Below, one piece after another: positions 26,796 to 41,360 of a stretch of 64,000 nucleotides of DNA; position 1 is the first letter of the stretch, and each line of letters starts with the position of its first letter. The notes under the pieces are model-generated. The model was not told the origin of the DNA. It searched no databases and saw only the letters and a list, made by a program, of their open reading frames with translations. The position numbers and the translations under genes are program-made. The stretch is from the NCBI GenBank assembly GCA_964057225.1, contig OZ059899.1:14330501-14394500 (forward strand), in the 5' to 3' direction. The stretch comes from Auanema rhodensis. Taxonomy: Eukaryota > Nematoda > Chromadorea > Rhabditida > Rhabditidae.

Positions 26796-28777
26796 CTAGG
26801 ATGATGATTAGGGTAGTATCGGTTAGAATGTTAAACCGTCAGTCGTCGATCATCAAGCTTATGAACTCTTGATGATAAGTCAAAAGTTCAAAAAATTGAA
26901 AAACTAAATGTTTTTTTTTCGAATTTCGAGACAATATCATCTGAGGAAATGGAGATTCTAAAGGTGTGGTTATCGCTTGTTTTTTTTTGGGGTTAACCGG
27001 GAGATAATTCCTACTAGATGGATGAATCTATAGACTATCACATAGCCATCAATACACGTTTGCTATTAGCTTTTTTATTTTTTCTAGTAGATTAGCTAAC
27101 GTAGATTGGAGATGATAATAATGAGATGGCTGAGAGTATGACTCATTTGGTAATAGAAACTGTATCTCCTTCCTTCTTTTCCTCCCTCTCATCATCACCA
27201 TCATCATCACCAATAGACAATACTGGTCACAGAACGGATATGTTCGATAAAAGAAATCAGAAAGAGAGAAAGATAGGATTGGTAATCTGCAGCAGTTCTG
27301 GTCGAAGATGAAAAAGAAAAAGAAGAAGACTATGAAGGGGAAGAGGAAGAGTTGAAAGATAAAGAGGAAGAGGAAGATGAAGATGAAGAAGAAAAGGAAG
27401 ACGAGGGACAATATGATTATTATGATAATGATGATAATAATGCTGATGTTGCTGCTGATTATTATAAACTAGAGACTCAATAGAGAGATAGAGAAGATGT
27501 TATGTATTCTAGAAACAGTGAAAATCACTTAACCAGACACACAGCTAGGAAGGATCTTGAAAGACTAAAAGGATGAAAGATAAAAGAAGACAATATCATC
27601 TGAACGAGCGACGACAATATTCAGAAGAGGTAAACGATCACGACTAGGGACGACGTCGGGATAGCAAAATGAAAGTGAGGTCTTCAGAATGTCGAACAGG
27701 GCGTGTAACATGTTTAAGAAATTAAAGATAATCCCGGGACAGCTATCACTTTCGTCCTCAGCAGATTATTTGTCAAAAATAAACAGGAACAAAAATAAAA
27801 AACAGTTGGAGGAGGGGATTACAGTTGATAATGTTTTCACAAAAAACGGCCAGCGCCCCCTTGTGTTGTTGTGACTCTAAGAACGGATGTGATCTTATAG
27901 AAGTACAGGTAGGAAGCCCTATGATTATTAAAGAAGAAAATCTTTGGTAAAGTAATTAGATCAAAGAGGCAGAAATGAGAGTGAGAGAAAAAAGACAGAG
28001 AGAGCGAGAACAAGAAAAGAGAGATAAAGTAAAGAGGGAAAAGGATAGAAAAGACAGAGAAAAAGAGAGAGAGAGAGAAAGAGATGTATGGTGTCAACGA
28101 TTCTGGAACACGAAGTAATTCGTCAAACAGATGTTTTCTAAATACAGCAAGCTTTCTACTATTATCTTCCAAATTATCTGCCTACCGTAATGCGAGCAGG
28201 AAGCTTGTCACCTCGCAAATTGTTAGTTTAAGTGATCATTATAAAAATTAGTCGGTTATCACTCCTTGAAAAACACCTCAAATCCTTTTTTTAATAATAT
28301 TTGTTTTTTTGTTAATATTTTTTAAATATTTGTACTTGCGCTTTCATTTAACACTGGCTTGAAATGTAAACGCTAATGTTTTTTTTTAGCAAAATAGCAA
28401 CAGTAAAGTAGTAAGAGTATGTGACTAAGAGATCAGCAGCAACAGAGGCGTTGTAAGAAACAATTCGGATTAAAATATTTAAAAGTAGATGATAACAGAA
28501 GATCAAAGAATTTGTTTCCAAAAAAAGTGCCCCAAAAACCTATGATAACGAAAAATTATAATAATAATGTGCAATTTTTAAAGAAAAGGAGAAATGAATA
28601 TTTAGAAGATTCACAGAACAGTGCTGAATGTGACGAAGGACTAAGTGTCCATCAACGAATAGAAGAAGTAGACGAATACGATGAATATGAAGAAAAAAGA
28701 AGAAGAAGGATATTTAGGAAATCAATGATATAAACGATACAACAGGAGCCAGCTGCGGATTGACAGTCACGGCGGAT

Positions 28778-28912
28778 ATGAAAAGGATACAAAGAACGAT
28801 GACAATGAGTGAAGACAACTTAGTCGAAGTCATCCACGTCTATATCGTCATCGTCTTGTCTTCACTCATTGTCGTCACCATGCTGTTCCATTGTATGTAT
28901 GATGATAACTGA
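28778..28912 (+). other. 44-codon open frame overlapping a hairpin
   Basis: Starts at ATG 28778 and ends at TGA 28910-28912. A charged N-terminus is followed by a hydrophobic run (VYIVIVLSSLIVVTMLF) and a short DDN tail. The hydrophobic run is encoded largely by ATC/GTC triplets, so it may be a by-product of a trinucleotide tract. No match is recognised. Confidence 0.12.
28798..28876. repeat. inverted repeat, 21-bp stem with 37-nt loop
   Basis: Arms 28801-28818 and 28856-28873 are perfectly complementary (18 bp: GACAATGAGTGAAGACAA and its complement). Three further pairs to 28798/28876 include one G-U if transcribed from plus. The loop is 37 nt. Confidence 0.85.
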
Positions 28913-29983
28913 TAATGGGCGGATCTTGAAGATATGTTGACCCTTGTATATTTAGAAGAACTATATTAGAATTCTGGACTGTGAATACGGCTCAAGGCCA
29001 ACGCTACATCTTCGAGCGGTGCAACAATTTCATTCCACTGCGCTCAAAGGTTCAGGAAGCTGATCCCACTGGTCTAGGGTTTTGCTTTCAATTCTGATGA
29101 TTTTTTGGTTCTTCAAATTCTCGGTGTTTAGTGTTTTGGGCATTGCTACAAACTTAAAATCAGATAATTACAACTCAATCTATTATAGTTCTGCCATTTC
29201 TCGAAAATAACCGTTCTCGTGTTGTCCGAAATTTGTCGTCATCACCATTTATTTCCGAAATCATGAAATACGAGCACATTGTAGAAGAGAAGATCTTCAA
29301 TCTTTAAAGCGTTCCACCTATTTTTTCAGAAAATTAAATAGCTAATTTCCTTTTATGCATCTTTCTCTCCCTTTATGGTTACATGTTCTTTCTTCTTGAT
29401 CATGATATATTCGGAACGATCAAATACTGTTCTCAAAAATAACTACCAGCTCTGCAAGAGAAAACATTAAGCACTGGTTATCACCATGTTAAAGAAACTG
29501 AAATAGATAGTGATCGAAACAAGCTACTGTCTCTTTCAACCATTGAATCATATTTGACTTTTGATACGCAGCTTCCGTAAATAAAATAAATCATGCAACG
29601 AATGGCATTCTCTACAATTTCATTAAGTAACATTACCCTAGCAACAATTGATCAACAACAAACCGTACAGAATTCACAGAAGTGTAATAATTATGTACAA
29701 GAAACGTGAAAGGTGATAGCGTATGAAGCGCAAAGTACAGTAGCGGAACAGAGTTATTAAGATACGAAATACGAAAAATAGAAAATACAGATAAATAATC
29801 AAGTATAAAATTGAACTGGATTCCATGAGAAAGTTATTATGACAGGTATAATACAGGCGACACTTTTGTGAAAAACACTACAAGCGCAAAAAAATGTCTA
29901 TAACTAAGATACTCATGACAAACTCTTCGCAATATACTTGGGAGCACTAACCTCATCTCAATTACAATACCAGAAATGTTTAA

Positions 29984-32900
29984 CTATAACTTTTGGCTTG
30001 CATCAGATGGGGGGGACACGCTCTTGAACGGAGTTCTCCAATTGCATTGTTCACCAGTTTCATATAATTGCGACAAGACTTTATCCAATATGTCTGTAAT
30101 TTTTTTATAATTGAGGTTAAAAAGTTATAAAGTAACGCATACTATTTGTTTTGAATTCCATCCACTTTTTATACAGACTAAGAGCTACACGAGCATCTTC
30201 TACTGAATCATGTACACTTTCTTGAATGTTTTCTCCTGAAATAACATACTAGTGAAATCATGATAATTTAAAATAAACAGCTTATAAACACATTTTTTGA
30301 AGAATATATTTTGAGAGCGGTTGTGTACAATCAAAATTAATACTACAATATTCATTCTCAGATTTCAAGAATGAAATAACAAGATGAAAATCGCATTTTC
30401 TACGTGAATGATAAACAGCTTACCTAACAGTTGCCAAGCTAAGAACTGTAAGGAAATCATTCGTTTCTGTGGCAAATGGAATAGTTGCACAGTGTCGATC
30501 ATTTGTTCGGGCGGGACCTGAAGTATAGAGAATAGAATGTACAAATATCTACCAAACTAACGTATATGTTAAGAACAGAGAAATCATTATTTAAGCCATG
30601 ACCAACAAAAACTACTCCATTTTCAACCATATGTAAGATTTTTAAATAAACTCTTTTTAAGGTTGTTAAATGTTTAGTAGACTTGCACGGATTTAGATCA
30701 TCTTCTCGAATACCACTGAAATGGTTAAATTGAAGATTATTATTTCAACTAGGACTGAGAACCTGAACGGTGTTAGGTAATCGTTAACAACATCTCCTTC
30801 ACAAGTAACTATATAGTCATCGATCAAAACTTTGGAAGATTTCATGTCAACAACACTTACACGAGCAACTGATTTCTTCCCCTAAATTCTATATTTATTT
30901 ACTTAAAAAATCCGAAATGAACCCTGCTGATATCAATAAACTCCGCGTCTATACCAACAACATCTTGTTTTTGTGGTATATCCCAGGTTTTTCTTTCGCG
31001 AGCTACTTCATCATCGCCAGTAAGGTTAGTATCATTGTGAAAGACGTGAGAAGGTACAGCTTTTTTACCAAAACCCTCTATAATTTACGCGTTAAGACTT
31101 AAAATCACAAAAACAAATATTGAACTCACTTTCTATAGTAGGATCACTTCTTTTCACATATATCATAAGCAAAGGCAATTTCCATCTAGCATTAATGGAT
31201 AGAGCTTCTTCCGTGTGAACTTCAGTAACTAAGGACTCATTCACAATAGCCCAAGGCAAATTGCTAAAACAACAGAAACTTATTTTCAATGGAAACATGA
31301 GTTACTCACTCATTGCCTTCGTTCCTGATGATAGCGACAGTGTGGTTCCAAGGACCACCTTCTTCAGTTCTAATAGCTACCACCATGGCCGATAAATCGT
31401 ATGCAACTAAATCAGAATCACTTTCATTTTTATCAGTGAACATAGCGATGCCATTGGAACTCTGTACGATATTAATTAAAAATATTTTCAACACAAACAA
31501 GAACCTTGTCATATATAGTAGAAGAAATAAATTGTTTCCAGACTCCATCCTTGGCTGAGAGCCAACGCTCACATTCTGTGTCCCAAGCTACATCGAGATG
31601 GGTATATTTACAGAACTGCCTAAAATACTTTTGTGTTGTTTTACTAAGAACAATATCTGCATTAAACGAACTTATTTCTACAGTCTGCTCCATATCGACA
31701 AGGTCTATCATTATTACCGGCCAAATTGCATTCATCATCCGGTTTATTGTATTTAGGCCGCCGCTCAGACATACGAAGCTGAGTAGTCCAGAAATCAGAA
31801 AAATAAGGACTCGAAGCATTAGTGTCAACGATGATAACTGGTGGTAATTTTTTTACTTTACGACTCTCCTCTGCGCTTGTCTAAAAATTATTTAGAGTAT
31901 AATATATAACTTTAGTTAAAACATTTACTTTAACAGTGCAATAGTTGCAATGAACTTCTCCCAGTGTTTTTGCATGGATAGCCTTTTCAATTAAATTACA
32001 CATGGTTAACTGTCCAACAGCTGAAACAAACATGACTATTTGAATAATATTTTAAGAGAACCTTGTGGATACTGAAGAGTTACAAAAATTTTCTCCTCTT
32101 CTTTCGTAGCTATTTCGGAACATCGAATGCATCTTGTCTGTACTGATAGCTCAAATCCGAGAACGGTTCGAAGAACCAATAATTCATCTTGAGTTAATAA
32201 TCCCTGAAATAAACAGCTGATATAAGAAAAAACAAACTATACTCACCGAATTAATAGAATGATGAAGATAAGTGATTACATTATGAGCCGAAGTTAGCGC
32301 ATCGCCGGTTAGTTGTGGACAACTACCACCTGCTACAATCGAGCGTACTAAGTTTTTACTCTGAAGAACAAAATTCAAATGTTGATAAGTGATAAATAAC
32401 AAACCGTTGCACTAGAACACTGTGTTCTTTGGCATAACATCCTAAAGAGGAAACCAAGTTGACATGCAATACAGTGTTCATGGTCACAAATATGGGATAT
32501 TAACAAATTTCGAAAGACAGGAATTCCATGAAGGGACTAAATCATGAAGCTTTGCAAGGATTAAATGTTATCAACTTACTTGGACAACAGAATCTACATA
32601 CACACTACTGGAAGTACTTTTTAAAGGAACTATGTTAGTTTTATTATAAGCCAGCAATGAAGAAGCATCTCCAGGACAAACTCGAGATGGCTTTACTCGT
32701 AGTTTACGATAAAATTGGGGAATGACAACCGGACCTCTATCCTCAGGGGTTTCTGCTATAATATTAAGCAAAGTTAAAACAAATTTAAAAACAACATACG
32801 TCTCTCAGGTTCAAAATCTAAATAGTAAGGTACAATGTTAAAATAGCACAATGGCGTTTTAGCTCGGGGATTCGAAGCATAGCCAACATATTGAATATTT

Positions 32901-34518
32901 TTAATAGTTGAATGAGGTCCGAATGGCTTCAGTTTTCTAAAACAAAAATGAATAATTTTCGTTCGATTGGGAAGCTTATTACCTGTACATAGGGACACAC
33001 AATTCTTCTGGCCAATCTGATAACAGATTTTCATCAGTAGAAAAAGGAAAGGGTACCGAAGCTAACGAAGTCTGAGCATCATCAATAGTGAAAGAATGAG
33101 GTGGGCCAGGCTAGAAGAGAAAGAACTGAAGAAGAACGTGCTAAGTAAAACTTACTGCAGGATCAGCAAACTCAGTGTCGTATGATTCTTCATTAACAAC
33201 AGGAGTTGGTCGATCAGAATATACATGAATATTACCTGAAACAGCAACAGTAAAATCTTTTGAAAGAGCCAATATTTACCAATTACATCTCCAAATGCCA
33301 TAATCTGTTTAGTGCTTGCAATACTGAAAGCGCTGATAGCGTAGCCTTCACATTCAACTATAATAGGGTATCCAGGTTGATTATTTAAATCTGATAACTG
33401 AGCTTGGCCCATCTAAATTATAATTAATATTCATAAATGAGGTGAATGCAAACATACTTGACTAACTAATACAATTCTAGAATCATAAAAAGTAGGCAGA
33501 AAACGTGCAAAAACTGGAGAGAAAGATAAAGCTAAAGGCTTTTGGGGTTGGAAAAATCTCAAATCGTAAACTTTTACAAAACTATCACCAAGCATTTTAT
33601 CCATCCTGAACATTTCATTTAAAGTCATTGTTATACTATCATATAACCTTAAAGAACAACCACATGTTATAAGCTTATTTCCACAAACATCAAAATCGGA
33701 TATTGTTCCACTATGAGCACCATTTAGCATTTGTTGAGTTTCGAGAGAACTCATAGACCTCATGGCAATCTAAGATTATGAATTATTTCGATAAAACGTT
33801 ATAACTAACATTTCCTTCACTATCTGAAGTAAAGAGGAAATGATCATTATTTCTAATTCCTGTTACATTTCTCTCTTTTATTGTGATCTATAATTAATTG
33901 ATAATGACTTTCTTTTTGAAACACTGTACCGATCGAAGCTCTTTTTGTTTTTCAAAATCGAACTGCATTAATACTTGCTGATCACCTCCCATTACAAACA
34001 TAGGTGATTGTGGCATCCGAATAAGTTCCGACAAGTTTATACAATTAGGGGATCTGAAGCCTTCGATTTTTATTAACATCATGCCAAATCAAAACTAACG
34101 TATACATAGCAACATGAGGGCCTTGTCTAGAATTAGCTTTCAATGCTGTAGCAGATAAGGAAAATACTGCATTTTCTGTAACCGAAATATCGCGAATATC
34201 ACTTTCGGCTGCAGCAAATGAGGTATACTTCTCAAAGCCATTTTCAGCATAAAATGAAGTTACTCGGCCCTGAGATTCTAATGTAATCCCGTCTTCAACA
34301 CAGAAAACTTACGTTAATATTCCCGCACCAAAGCAACTCCTCAAAAGGATCAAAAGATAGCGAAGTAATTGGTAAACCTGATAAATTCGACTCAATCCTT
34401 GAGAGGTATCCAAAATTACCAATACCAGGTGTCCACCAAAAAATCAAAATCAACAAAGTTTTACTCAGAAACGAACCTCAACTTCTTCATTTTCTACATC
34501 TTCTATTGTATTCTCCAT
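29984..34518 (-). CDS. PAN2, catalytic subunit of the PAN2-PAN3 poly(A) deadenylase
   Basis: Many short introns (about 45 bp) interrupt a protein of about 1,100 residues. Order: N-terminal WD40 propeller (for example [15 protein letters not shown] and KVYDLRFF), linker (VGYASNPRA, as in other PAN2 proteins), a ubiquitin-protease-like domain ([14 protein letters not shown]; in this family catalytically dead), and a C-terminal RNase D-type exonuclease. The DEDDh residues are present: [17 protein letters not shown] and [12 protein letters not shown]2 trims poly(A) tails in the cytoplasm with PAN3. The segment between IDAEF and SVARVSV looks about 17 residues shorter than in human PAN2. The start at 34518 is the first ATG, but the first splice is uncertain: exon 1 may end at 34477, and two acceptors fit. 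The end is TAG at 29984-29986, after an intron that supplies the last 32 codons. It is head-to-head with eEF1A. Confidence 0.95.
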
Positions 34519-36623
<2,105 letters not shown>

Positions 36624-36665
36624 ATATGATCCTGTTGTTTCATGGTTGATTTTAAATGATCGTTT

Positions 36666-36696
36666 AATAAACGTATTTGGTTATTAAATTTTTATT
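36666..36696. terminator. opposed poly(A) signals of eEF1A and the convergent gene
   Basis: AATAAA on plus at 36666-36671 serves eEF1A. AATAAA on minus at 36691-36696 overlaps the TAA stop (36692-36694) of the opposite gene. With normal cleavage 10-20 nt downstream, the two transcripts' 3' ends would overlap. Confidence 0.8.
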
Positions 36697-37275
36697 GAAT
36701 ATACAACATATATACACCGAATATAAAAAAAATTGTCGTAGCGATCAAGCCTACTGTAAGCAGATAGTCACATATGTCTCCTTCTAGAAAAAAGGTATGC
36801 CAAGGCAGCTTTGATTTCGCGTGCGATTTGTCAAGATCTAATACTTTCTGTTCATTGTCATTGCATGAATCATGTTCTATTTGGTAATGATGATGGCATA
36901 GCTGGCCGATTGTATGTGGCGGGAAGAAAGACGACAGTTTGTAAGGTTTCGTGACTTTCAAGGACGAATAATGGTTTTCTGGTGTCAAATTCAGTGATGT
37001 TGGAGGACTGTGATTTGAAGACGGGCTTGTGTTAATTGTTGAAGCTAGTGACATTCTGCAAAGTTTGATAGATGCTAGGTCAAAGGTTTTGCAGCGGCGC
37101 TTCGATAAGATTTCGAAATTATTGCTCCTCTTTTAACAATATTTGTTTACCTGGCTAGTTCGTGGTTGAATATATTTTTAGGTGTGTGATAAGGCTCCTC
37201 TTCCAAATAACTAGAATATTCGCGTAATACCTCCAATAATTCCTGTTCGGTTTCATCCACTGAACTCTGCTCCAT
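36692..37275 (-). CDS. unrecognised small protein with one C-terminal membrane helix
   Basis: Two exons (37151-37275 and 36692-37055) with a 95-bp intron join in phase to 162 codons. The ATG at 37275 follows an acceptor (cttgtttag) by 10 nt, matching a trans-spliced start. Earlier in-frame sequence has no ATG. The N-terminus is acidic (ETEQELLEVLREYSSYLEEE), the middle is Ser/Pro/His-rich and probably disordered, and the last 25 residues are a hydrophobic helix ending GVYMLYIQ. The topology suggests a tail-anchored protein inserted after translation, with the bulk in the cytosol. Family and function are not recognised. It is tail-to-tail with eEF1A, with 68 bp between stop codons. Confidence 0.7.
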
Positions 37276-40200
37276 ATTGTGCAATCTAAACAAGTAATAT
37301 AGTACAAATTCTATGAGTATTAACTGTTCATCATTCAATTTTGTTGACGCAAACACATTTTTTGTACGATAATGCTGAATTGTGTATTTGGAGGGTTCAT
37401 ATCAATTTTGCGGAATTTTATCACATATTTAAAACATGCTGAAGGAGTCAGATGGAGATAAGAATGCGGGGCCAATTATTTGAAGAGAAAAAAATTATTA
37501 ACAGGAATGAAATGTTGAGGGTAAGTATACATTTAAGATTGTCATTTGGAAGGGAAATAATGGACAAGTGGCTGAAATACTAACAGTGCATCATCAGTTT
37601 CTTCGGACATCTGGCTCGATTACAATAGGTGTTTTAGGTACTCTCTATTTGCTGGCTTATGTGAAAGATTATCGTAAATTTATAATGTGTTAATAAAAAA
37701 AATGCAATAAATGACCTTAAGGTTGTATTGAGGAAAATGTGCCAACTCGTATTAGTGTGTATGACTCTAGAAAAGTATAAAAATCCAAAAAAGGATAGAT
37801 ATTTTACTGAATTGAGTGTTTTCTTTTATGACTGTCATCGATTACTTCTTTCTAAAGTTTGTTTAACAAAAATCGGTCAGACTCTGTTTAAGAAAGGGAG
37901 GAAGAAAGAGTTTATTGGCAATACGATAGGCAAGCAGTTACTCGAATAGTTTGCAAAGGTTTGTTTGAGAGTATAGTGATGTGCGAGTAGACTTTTTGTG
38001 AGAAAAAAAATGATGAAAATGAAGAAACAAGGACCATTCAATGACTTCGGGAGATGAGGCAGGGCTAATGATAATGCAAAATAATTGAAAATCCGGATAA
38101 GTGTGACTGTAATGAGAGAAGAGGGCCTCTTATCCGTTTCACGGATTCCCAGTAATAAAGATGGATAAAGAAGACTCTATATGCACTTGAAATGGCTGGA
38201 CAAAGAAGACGATGAAGCATGACATAATAATTTAAGAACGTGATCAGAAAGACGAAGAAGCAACAGATGGAAGAAGATCATCAGGACCACAGACTGTTGA
38301 CAGAAAGAAAGGCCGTCGCCCTCGATGTGCCTCTTCAAGGAGATTATCATAACCGCCTAATTAAAATACAGAGAAGGCTCGTCATCGTCATGCTCTTAGT
38401 TGCAATCTTCTTCATCGTTATATTTATATACATATGTGTATGTGGAGCAAGATAAAGAAAGAATTTGTGTGTGATATAGAGAGTAAGAGAGAGAGAGAAA
38501 GAGGACGAAAGAATAGAAACATTTGAAGCATAGTTTAGTAGAAAAGAAAAAGATTATCATCAAAGACGAAACAGACATCTGGCTGGCGTTAAACAAAGAA
38601 ATCTTCAATCGCTACATAAGGGTATTCACTGCTCTAAATTACTTCAGAAAATACTAGACAGAATCATCTGTCCGTGTGTAGCCTGTAACTAACAGAGCTC
38701 GTTATCCAGTTTGAAGAGGAAAAAGGCAGCACAAGAAACAAAGCTAGAGATAAAATGTGCCCTCTTCAATAATTTTGCTGAAGTGTCGGACAATATCCTT
38801 ATGAAGGTTAAATATAACAGCTAAATCCAGGGTGAAGGACATTCGAGCAACAAATCTCAATGCGGCCTTAGAGCGTTTATGACATTCGCTCATTATGCCA
38901 GGCCCCCCTAAAGGAATTTAGCTATAATTGCTGTTTAGCACGAACATGCATCTCTTTTCTATATATATCCAAACAACCAAATAACTAACAACAGTTTTTC
39001 GATCTTTGTGTATGTAGTATTATACTTTGATTTTTGTTAATCAGCATTCTTACATCATACACGAAATTTCATATATAATGTATCAATGTTCATTGAGATT
39101 TCAACCAAATCACATATATAACATTGAGATTTCAGTTACATCACATGATGGATATATTAATAATAATAAGAATAAACAAATTAATTTCATGTTCTTGCTA
39201 TATCAGTTGTATGTTGCTCATACGCTTTGTTATCAGCAGACTTGTCTAAATATAATTTTTGTTATCTGTTTGTCGCTGTTCTTTGTTCTAAAGCGCATCG
39301 GCTAACCTTAATAATTATTTCAATTGATGTTCTACCTTTATTATATTTACAAATGATATGATACATATAATTAGCGTTGTTATTGCTACCAATATTATTT
39401 TGAAATGTTTTACTTGAGAGAGCGGTTGCATTTGAACATACAAATTACTTTTTAAGTTAAACACGTTCCGTATCACTTAAGTTTCTATACATTTATAGTA
39501 ATTAATTATTTAAATTTATAATATTTCCTATTAAGGATTGGGTACTTGACATAAAATCAACCTAAAACTATTAGTAACGATTGATAGAGGTAAACTAATT
39601 GTTTCAATATTAATTTGGTTTACAGTTTACTTCTTGGTTTTAAACGTAGCCTAATACAGAGTTCATGATGAAAACGTTATAAATCATTCCCTCGATCACA
39701 TATTGCTGAAATAATTTTCTTTGAATATTTTCATAAGTTAAATATAAAATAAGATGAAAATTCACGATAAACAAAATCAGATCAACATTTATTCGATCAA
39801 GTAGTTGTGCTACTTTCGAAATTGAACATGAATTCGAAAATAGCATTCGTTAATTATTAGTAAAATAGTAAAATAGTAAATACAAAAATATAAAAATTAC
39901 TTGTATTGTATAACTTATTAAAAAAGTTAAAAAATTAATTTATTCAGATTTCAAAGTAACTATAACTAAAAATGAATTTCATTCGAATTGATGAATTTTA
40001 AAAATAAAAATGAAATTAAAAAAATTTGATTATTTTCATTTAACTAATAGTAATTATTAAGAATAAGTCCAAAAAAATTATTTAAAAAATTTGAATACCG
40101 TACTACGAGAGTACTGTAGATGCAATCTGTACATCCAATTAAGACATAACTAACTATAACATAATAATATTTATAATACAAAAATTTATGAAAATTAATA

Positions 40201-41152
40201 GTATAGATCATAATATTGATTTAAAAAACTAAATTTTTATAATATATTAACGAAAACAATGAGTAATAAATAGAAACATATTATTTTCACTGATTATCTA
40301 TGACACTATATGTGATATATTTAAGTGAAAATATTGGTAATTCGTTAGAAATATAAAATTTAATTAAACTTAATAGTATTCAGTATTATTGTTTACTTCA
40401 CAACAATTTATTGATCATCATAGAAACCATTAAAACGTTTGACAATTTATAAATTGTGAAATAATGAAAACATTTGTCGACAAAGTGATATAGCATATAA
40501 TCACAATAAAATTTTTTTAAATGGTTTGTCAAATTTTTTGCTTGAACTTTGAAAAAAAAAAGAGAAATGGTTTGAATTAAACATAGGAAATTTTGATCTA
40601 AACTGAGTGGTTTTGATCTGACCTGAACTCTGTTGTTTAGGTAGGTAGGTTGGCAATAAAGCAGAGCTTCCGAAAGTTGAATGGAAAATAGCATAAAGCA
40701 AACAAATATTGAAATTCAAAAGTATACCTATTACCAATTTGGTATAAAACCTTCAGTAGGATCGGAAAAAAGCGTATACCATGTTTAGGTGAATCAAGGT
40801 GAATTAGCCATATTTGTGATTGCCAATCAGATTAATTGTTATAATAGTAGTATCAAGTATCAGTCAATCGAATACAGTTTTATCGATATATATTTAATAA
40901 TATTTCATTGTTTTCATAATAACTATTATATTTATTCATTTATAATTTTTATGTTTTTGAAACCACTTGTTGAATTTAACATATTTACGTGCAAACTTGT
41001 AAAGCGCGAATTTTGTTATTTCAAATAATTTATGATCATTGATTCTTTGGGCTAATTTTTTTATCAATTATTTTTATCTTTTTAGCTTTTAATATAATTT
41101 AATTGTGTGGATTTATCAAAATTCACTGAGATCAATACAGGGTCACGTTTAG
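37276..41152. other. AT-rich intergenic region
   Basis: About 3.9 kb between the small membrane-protein gene and the CCDC186 gene, so it is upstream of both. It becomes very AT-rich from about 39.3 kb. Apart from a small open frame at 38267-38455, nothing recognisable was seen. Confidence 0.6.
38267..38455 (+). CDS. possible small membrane peptide ORF (62 aa)
   Basis: ATG at 38267, TAA at 38453-38455, no intron. The first 38 residues are hydrophilic (MEEDHQDHRLLTERKAVALD at the start), then a basic boundary (KIQRR) precedes about 22 hydrophobic residues (LVIVMLLVAIFFIVIFIYIC) and a short Cys-containing end. The layout resembles single-helix micropeptides. The helix is partly coded by GTC/ATC triplets, as in other repeat-derived frames here, so chance is a serious alternative. 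No family is recognised. Confidence 0.22.
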   Translation: MEEDHQDHRLLTERKAVALDVPLQGDYHNRLIKIQRRLVIVMLLVAIFFIVIFIYICVCGAR

Positions 41153-41360
41153 ATGCCGATAGAACATGCAAGTGTGTGCGACCAAAAGAAATCAATAGCT
41201 GCCTCTTCGGGCCATATGGACGCTTTGGCTGTGTATTTAAGGCAAAAAGCTTTTCTTTGCGTTCAATTTACAATTTTAATTTTTTTAATTTTTAAAAAAT
41301 ACATAATATTTAGTTTTACAATATATTTATAATAATTTTATATTTGTAGATGACGAAATA

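Larger units (their letters stand above)
20742..29983. other. repeat-rich region between the VGLUT-like gene and PAN2
   Basis: About 9 kb without a recognised gene. It is the upstream region of the minus-strand transporter and the downstream region of PAN2. It holds long GA and CT arrays, GAT tracts, G and C homopolymers, a hairpin at 28798-28876, and a few exon-like segments. Promoter elements of the transporter are presumably in its left part, but no specific motif could be identified. Confidence 0.6.

Noticed and set aside
27293-27483. Highly acidic open segment after a possible acceptor
   Set aside because: It consists almost wholly of GAA/GAG/GAT repeats in purine-rich DNA, so openness is expected without selection.
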